From contig NZ_CP036525.1 of assembly GCF_007741535.1 (NCBI RefSeq), positions 2,108,001 through 2,172,000 on the forward strand: a stretch of 64,000 nucleotides of DNA, read 5' to 3'. Positions 59,739 through 64,000 of the stretch are shown here, in pieces (position 1 is the stretch's first letter; each line of letters begins with the position of its first letter). The notes under the pieces were generated by a model. It was not told the origin of the DNA, did no database searches, and saw nothing but the letters and a program-made list of their open reading frames with translations. Source of the stretch: Rubripirellula lacrimiformis (GTDB taxonomy: Bacteria; Planctomycetota; Planctomycetia; Pirellulales; Pirellulaceae). The position numbers and the translations under genes are program-made.

Positions 59739-60446
59739 TTACGGCAGTTCGCGAACTTGGATGTTGCGAAACAGGATCGGCGCGCCTTCGGATTCTAGGC
59801 ACAGGTAACCTTCGGATGGGTTACAGTCCTTTCCACCGGAGACTTCTTCGCCGTTGACCCAAAGGCGGATTTCGCCGTTCACGCCGCGAACGTAATAGTG
59901 GTTCCAGTGGCCGAATCCCTTGGAAACTTCCTTGGATGGAAAGGACCGGCTTCCATTAGGGGAAAGCGGTGGGAATGGTTTCATGGTCGATTTGCCCACG
60001 GCGAATATATCACCGTTAGTCGAAAACCAGTCGCCTTTCTTTCCGGTGGACGATTCGTACTTGTGGGTATAGCCATGATCCAGCATTTGGATTTCGATCC
60101 CGGCTTTGGGCAGTTGGCCGGGCGGCAAGCCTTCCAGAACGGAAAGTGGGACCCACGCAAAGACGCCCGAGTTTCCGCCGTCGGATTGGTGCTGCCACTC
60201 GATCGAAAGTTCGAAATTCTGGTAGCTCTTCTTCGATCGCGTGACGCCGATCGGCGTGCCGCTGCCAATCGCCACACCGTCTTTCCAGGTCAGCGTTAGG
60301 TCGTCGCCGTTGACCCGGACAAAGTCGTCTTCGCCCAGCGTCACCCATCCGGGGCCTTCGCCCACTTGGATAGGCCATGTTTGGGCAGAGGCATTGGCAA
60401 TGCAGCTAGCAGCAATGATCAGCGAAAAAAGCGATCGAAGGATCAT
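59739..60446 (-). CDS. Secreted DUF1080 (3-keto-disaccharide hydrolase-like) protein
   Basis: This 235-residue protein has a signal peptide (residues 1-21, SLIIAASCIANASA) and a concanavalin-like DUF1080 domain: FELSIEWQHQSDGGNSGVF, AGIEIQMLDHGYTH, HYYVRGVNGEIRLWVNGEEV and ESEGAPILFRNIQVREL. Members bind or cleave keto-disaccharides or act as lectin-like modules. It overlaps the upstream thioredoxin gene by 4 bp, which suggests co-translation. Confidence 0.9.
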   Translation of the reverse strand: MILRSLFSLIIAASCIANASAQTWPIQVGEGPGWVTLGEDDFVRVNGDDLTLTWKDGVAIGSGTPIGVTRSKKSYQNFELSIEWQHQSDGGNSGVFAWVPLSVLEGLPPGQLPKAGIEIQMLDHGYTHKYESSTGKKGDWFSTNGDIFAVGKSTMKPFPPLSPNGSRSFPSKEVSKGFGHWNHYYVRGVNGEIRLWVNGEEVSGGKDCNPSEGYLCLESEGAPILFRNIQVRELP

Positions 60447-61672
60447 TCGTCGTCTCCGGATTCTTTCGAGGCGGGTTCGGCAGGGGCCGAATCGTTGGGG
60501 GAAGGATCGCCCAGCATACCTGAAAGCAAGCGATCAAGTTCCTTTCCGCGGGCTCGCATCGAAACCACTTTTCCATCCTGGTCGACCAAGATCGCCGTCG
60601 GGATCCCCGAGATGCCGTAATAGTTGGCCACCGGGTTGTCCCAGCCCATCTCGCCCTCTTTGTCGCTGATCAGGTTCGTCCAGGTCAGTTCTTGTTCGTC
60701 CACGTATTCGTTGCAAGCGTCCAAGGTCCGATCCAGATTGATTCCCACGATGTCAAAACCGCGATCGCTATACAGATCCAGGTTGCGTTTCATGTTCGGA
60801 ATCTCGGCTCGGCACGGGCCACACCAAGACGCCCAGAAGTCCACCAAGACGACTTTTCCGCGATATGCGGACCAATCGAATTGGTCTCCGGTCGTTGTCT
60901 TGCCTTCTAGGGTCAGCAGATTGCCGGGCAGTCGCATCCGCCGTGCGGCGCCGGCCATCTTGGACGCTCGTTGTTGGATGGCTTCGTCTTTGGAATCCTG
61001 CATCCACTCGGCCATCTGTTCGTAAAAGCCGGCTGCCAGATCCGTGTTCTCCGAGGCACCGATTCCGCTGGCCAACGTGTACGCAAGGCTAAACGCAGTG
61101 CGATCGAACGAACCCGCGTCGACCATCGTTGTGATCTCGTCGATCATCTTCTGCTGTTCGGCTTTGCTGGCCCGTGGGGCGCCTGCGATCTTGATCTTGA
61201 AGCCTTCGGTCTTGGCGATCTGCTGCAGTTCGGGGCTTTCGTCCTGTGCCAATTCAGCCAGCAGGCTTTGCAAGTCTTGGTTGCGATTGCGTTGGAAACG
61301 TGCCAGGAAAGACAGGGCGGCGATCTGTTCTTCGATCGCATCGACCAGCATGCCTTGGGGGGCATCGTCAAGCTGCCGCATCGCTTCGGCCGCCTCGATC
61401 ACTGCCTCGGCGCTGGCAGTGGCAGTTTTTAGGGTGCGTCCACGCAGTCGTTTGACCGCACGGATGTGGGCCGTCAACGCGGGGGCGTCGGCATCGGCCG
61501 GAAGCGCCAGCGGGTCGGCCTCCGTCTCTGCTTCCGCGGTGCGGGCTTCATAATCTGCCCGGTCTTTCGCGTCCTGAGCCGAAGATGGATTCGCGACCAG
61601 TCCGTGGACTAGAACGCCAGCCAACGCCAATGTCGCCAACCGAAAAGTCGGCGCACCAAAGAAATGTGTCAT
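60443..61672 (-). CDS. Exported thioredoxin-like protein (TlpA/ResA type)
   Basis: This 409-residue protein has a signal peptide (ATLALAGVLVHGLVANPSSA), a helical N-terminal region (about 40-255, Ala/Glu-rich) and a C-terminal thioredoxin-fold domain from about 262 to 385. LVDFWASWCGPCRAE is the redox site, and SGIPTAILVDQDGKV has the cis-proline. TlpA/ResA proteins reduce disulfides in exported proteins. The last 20 residues are acidic and Ser/Pro-rich. The helical domain of about 220 residues before the thioredoxin module is typical of planctomycete versions and may mediate interactions. It overlaps the DUF1080 gene by 4 bp. Confidence 0.9.
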   Translation of the reverse strand: MTHFFGAPTFRLATLALAGVLVHGLVANPSSAQDAKDRADYEARTAEAETEADPLALPADADAPALTAHIRAVKRLRGRTLKTATASAEAVIEAAEAMRQLDDAPQGMLVDAIEEQIAALSFLARFQRNRNQDLQSLLAELAQDESPELQQIAKTEGFKIKIAGAPRASKAEQQKMIDEITTMVDAGSFDRTAFSLAYTLASGIGASENTDLAAGFYEQMAEWMQDSKDEAIQQRASKMAGAARRMRLPGNLLTLEGKTTTGDQFDWSAYRGKVVLVDFWASWCGPCRAEIPNMKRNLDLYSDRGFDIVGINLDRTLDACNEYVDEQELTWTNLISDKEGEMGWDNPVANYYGISGIPTAILVDQDGKVVSMRARGKELDRLLSGMLGDPSPNDSAPAEPASKESGDDE

Positions 61673-62206
61673 CGAAACTTGCCTGCGCTCGGGGGGGAAG
61701 GTGAAGGAGATCCGCCTACGCTAAAAGCTTAGCGATCCCGTCCCCACGGCACAAACTAGCACCGGGCAGCGGGCAAGCAAAAAAGAACTGGCCCTTCCGG
61801 GTTTGTCTTGGGAAGCGATCGGTCTGGCCATCGTAGAAATCGATTGCCGTCTTGAAGTTTTGCTAAATTTCGATAGCCGCCGACGCGACGTTTGATCGGC
61901 ATGGTCTTGCCGTTGGCGGGAATCACGCGTTTGAACCTGTGCTTTGAAAAGCACCGTTGCCGAGGAAGTGTCACGACGGACACGGATCGATCCAGGCAGA
62001 CTACGGTCCAAGACTCGCTTTCCTGTGCTGCGTTCGATCCGAGCGGGCGTCCGTCCTTTGTGTGGCTGCGTGCCTGAAATGTGCGTTGTTGTGAGAATCG
62101 AACCTGGTGGTAGTATTCGCTGGCATAGAGAGGAACGCGAACGTTCCTTTTCGACACCGCGGCGTGATACTGAGTGTCGCTACAACGAATGGAAAGACAA
62201 GAAATC
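61673..62206. other. Long intergenic region upstream of the royal-jelly-like gene
   Basis: This 534-bp gap has no gene I can support. It holds a CGCTAA/TTAGCG hairpin near 61719-61734 and, at 62131-62148, an AGGAACG/CGTTCCT hairpin (7 bp, CGAA loop) followed by a short T run. The latter may end a short transcript or structure the leader of the gene at 62207. A 150-codon minus-strand frame here lacks recognisable domains. Confidence 0.4.
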
Positions 62207-63376
62207 ATGAATTTGCAAAAGTATCATTCGATCGTCGCCTTTTTCGTAGCGAGTGTCGTCATGTCGTTGCTCGTCCCGTTTGTTTCCGCACAAGAGAAGG
62301 CGAGCAAACCGACGGGGCAACGCGAGACTGAATTGGAACTTTATGCCTCGCTTGATCAAGCCGTCGGCAATATTGCGTTCATGTCGAACGGACAGCTCGT
62401 CTTTAGTCATCATCCGTTTTTTAAACCTGATGTCCGTGTCGCGACCTATGACGCAGCGACTGGGGCCGTTACCCCTTTTCCAAACCAGCAATGGAATACA
62501 CCTCGTAGCGAAAACGATTGGTACCTCGACGACGTGTTGGGGATTCGCAACGACGGCGACGGAGTTGTTTGGATTCTGGATATGGGGACTCGAAACGATA
62601 TCACGCCAAAACTGGTTGGCTGGGACACCCAAAAGAACGAACTTCATCGGCTTCATTACATCCCGTCTCCGGCAAGTCGCGAAACATCGCAGCTTAATGA
62701 TTTTGTGGTCGATACGAAGCGTCAGTTGGCGGTGATCGCCGATGAAGGCATCGGTCGCGGTGGCGATGGATCCAAGGCAGCACTGGTGGTTGTCGACTTG
62801 AAGACGGGGAAGACTCGCCGCTTGCTGGAAGGACGTGCCATGACAAAGGCGGACACGAGTTCGCCCATTCTGATCGACGGAAAACCCATGAGCGTCTCGC
62901 GTGATGGCAAGCAGTCGCCGATTTACGTCGGTTGCGACGGAATCACGTTGGACGCAGCTAGCGAGTGGCTTTACTTCTGCCCTCTATGCGGCACGCAAAT
63001 GTATCGCGTTCGCATGGACGCCGTCGCAAACGAGTCGCTTTCTGAAGACGAATTGGCAAAGGCGGTGGAAACGTACAGCGACAAAGTCAACAACGGCGGA
63101 CTCTCGATCGACACCGCCGGAAACCTGTACTCGACGAATGTCGAAAGCCGTAGCATTGGCTTCGTTTCCGGTGACAAAAGAAAATACTCTCCGTTGGCCT
63201 TCGATGATCGGATGCTTTGGCCCGACGGAATCAGTTTTAACAAAGATGGATACATGTACGTATCCGCAGCTCAGGTTCACTTGGGCGCACCCTTCAATGG
63301 CGGCATCGATCAAACGTCCAAACCGTTCTATATCTTTCGATTCAAGCCCCAAGCACCGGGCATCATCGGTCGCTAG
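62207..63376 (+). CDS. Secreted major-royal-jelly/yellow-like protein (dopachrome-tautomerase-related)
   Basis: This 389-residue protein has a signal peptide (YHSIVAFFVASVVMSLLVPFVSAQ) and a six-bladed propeller of the yellow/MRJP family. Motifs include LDDVLGIRNDGDGVVWILD, DGITLDAASEWLYF, GGLSIDTAGNLYSTN and MLWPDGISFNKDGYMYVS, typical of bacterial members called L-dopachrome tautomerase-related. The reaction in bacteria is not established. FCPLCGT carries a CxxC pair within a blade where relatives usually have PLSG or PLTG. ATG 62207 directly precedes the signal; an upstream in-frame ATG at 62174 adds 11 polar residues. Confidence 0.85.
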   Translation: MNLQKYHSIVAFFVASVVMSLLVPFVSAQEKASKPTGQRETELELYASLDQAVGNIAFMSNGQLVFSHHPFFKPDVRVATYDAATGAVTPFPNQQWNTPRSENDWYLDDVLGIRNDGDGVVWILDMGTRNDITPKLVGWDTQKNELHRLHYIPSPASRETSQLNDFVVDTKRQLAVIADEGIGRGGDGSKAALVVVDLKTGKTRRLLEGRAMTKADTSSPILIDGKPMSVSRDGKQSPIYVGCDGITLDAASEWLYFCPLCGTQMYRVRMDAVANESLSEDELAKAVETYSDKVNNGGLSIDTAGNLYSTNVESRSIGFVSGDKRKYSPLAFDDRMLWPDGISFNKDGYMYVSAAQVHLGAPFNGGIDQTSKPFYIFRFKPQAPGIIGR

Positions 63377-63539
63377 CGTTTCCTCCGCTTGATCGGCTTG
63401 CCAAGGTAGGCCGGTCTGGTCACCACTGCTAGAAACACGACTGAAAACGACGCATCGATACCGGAGTGCTAGCCGCAAGACTTATTCGTCGGGCGGCATG
63501 GCATTTCGGTTCATTTCGCCAACATCGAAAATGTGAGCC

Positions 63540-64000
63540 ATGTCCAAACAAATCACCGTCGGCGTAACCGATCTCTCGTTTCATCATGTCGCCGGCGCCC
63601 TGGTCGCGAATGTTCTGACCGAGATGGGGTTTGAGGTCGAGCGAGTTTACTCGCCTCACGAAGCGAACTTTCAAAAATTGAAGTCCGGCGAAGTGGACAT
63701 GTTGGCTTCGGCATGGCTGCCGTCGAGCCACGGCGGATACAAAGGGGAAGTCGAGCGGACGGTGCCGCTGATCGAACTGGGCCTGCACTATGAACCGTAC
63801 GCGCTGTGGGGCGTGCCAGAGTACGTTCCCGCGGACGATGTGCGAGAGATTGCCGATCTGCTGAAACCTGATGTCGTCAAGAAAATGAAAAGCGATATCC
63901 AGGGTATCAACCCAGGAGCCGGAATCACGCGTTTCTCGATCAAGATGATGGACGAGTATGGTTTGAACGATGCAGGGTATCGTTTTCATAGCGGCACCGA
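63540..64000 (+). CDS. Glycine-betaine-binding-like (OpuAC) protein, 5' part, without signal peptide
   Basis: The frame opens at ATG 63540 and runs off the window, giving 153 residues. The fold is an OpuAC/ProX-type substrate-binding domain: ITVGVTDLSFHHVAGALVANV, then LKSGEVDMLASAWLPSSH, GLHYEPYALWGVPEYVP and INPGAGITRFSIKMM. Family members bind glycine betaine, choline or proline betaine for ABC importers. There is no signal peptide, and a TGA two codons upstream in the same frame excludes an N-terminal extension. It may therefore be cytoplasmic or have a fused or sensor role. The C-terminus is outside the window. Confidence 0.85.
   Translation, partial: MSKQITVGVTDLSFHHVAGALVANVLTEMGFEVERVYSPHEANFQKLKSGEVDMLASAWLPSSHGGYKGEVERTVPLIELGLHYEPYALWGVPEYVPADDVREIADLLKPDVVKKMKSDIQGINPGAGITRFSIKMMDEYGLNDAGYRFHSGT

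Noticed and set aside
61756-62208. 150-codon minus-strand frame upstream of the royal-jelly-like gene
   Set aside because: Composition is Arg/Ser/Cys-rich, with no recognisable domain, and its start lies beside the start of the well-supported plus-strand gene.

Overview
The window reads as chromosome from a planctomycete of the Pirellulaceae (Rhodopirellula-like). This is inferred from gene content: a fucose/rhamnose-type bacterial microcompartment (BMC) locus with three pentamer and two hexamer shell genes, a sulfatase beside a Tat-exported Gfo/Idh/MocA oxidoreductase, DUF1080, FG-GAP, NHL and leucine-rich-repeat secreted proteins, a dihydropteroate-synthase-like protein of the tetrahydromethanopterin type, an exopolysaccharide export and secretin region, and a type III polyketide synthase. 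The DNA is moderately GC-rich, with frequent GTG and TTG starts. I saw no rRNA, tRNA, CRISPR array, insertion sequence or prophage.

Layout. 1-6.3 kb: 5' part of glutamate synthase gltB, a LysR regulator with a candidate binding site, N-carbamoylputrescine amidase, bioD and a secreted MsrB whose 3' end overlaps bioD. 6.5-12 kb: an ABC ATPase and TauE-like permease pair, a 22-bp tandem repeat, a DHPS-like protein, a strongly structured non-coding segment ending in a terminator, and an HTTM (gamma-carboxylase-like) membrane protein. 12-20.5 kb: an envelope and exopolysaccharide region with a Wza-like export lipoprotein, a planctomycete lipoprotein, a WecA/MraY-type initiating transferase and a 1131-residue secretin. 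20.8-28.3 kb: small zinc-ribbon protein, LMW phosphatase, thioredoxin-fold protein, aminotransferase, DUF4416 protein and a TolC-type lipoprotein. 28.6-35.9 kb: WYL-like protein, a hexanucleotide microsatellite, NHL lipoprotein, a Sua5-phosphatase fusion in an operon with rpiB and holB, and sugar isomerase and SDR genes.

36-44.7 kb is the centrepiece: a DeoR regulator followed by pduL, BMC-H, BMC-H, acyl kinase, BMC-P, pduP, BMC-P, an unassigned protein, BMC-P, class II aldolase and a lactate/malate-type dehydrogenase. From the known planctomycete BMC pathway, the aldolase cleaves fuculose- or rhamnulose-1-phosphate, PduP turns lactaldehyde into lactyl-CoA, PduL makes lactyl-phosphate, the kinase recovers ATP and the dehydrogenase balances NAD(H). 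The unassigned protein carries what looks like a cargo-targeting helix and a degenerate RpiB-like domain. The kinase has several substitutions at residues that are catalytic in acetate kinases.

45-64 kb: an anti-sigma-like protein, then a possible small biosynthetic neighbourhood (methyltransferase, type III PKS, FHA/sigma-54 activator, GT1 glycosyltransferase). It is followed by a sulfatase and oxidoreductase pair, LRR lipoprotein, DUF2238 protein, FG-GAP protein, thymidine kinase, a DUF1080 and thioredoxin pair, a royal-jelly/yellow-like protein and the start of a glycine-betaine-binding-like protein. Domain calls come from reading the translated sequence; no database search was run.
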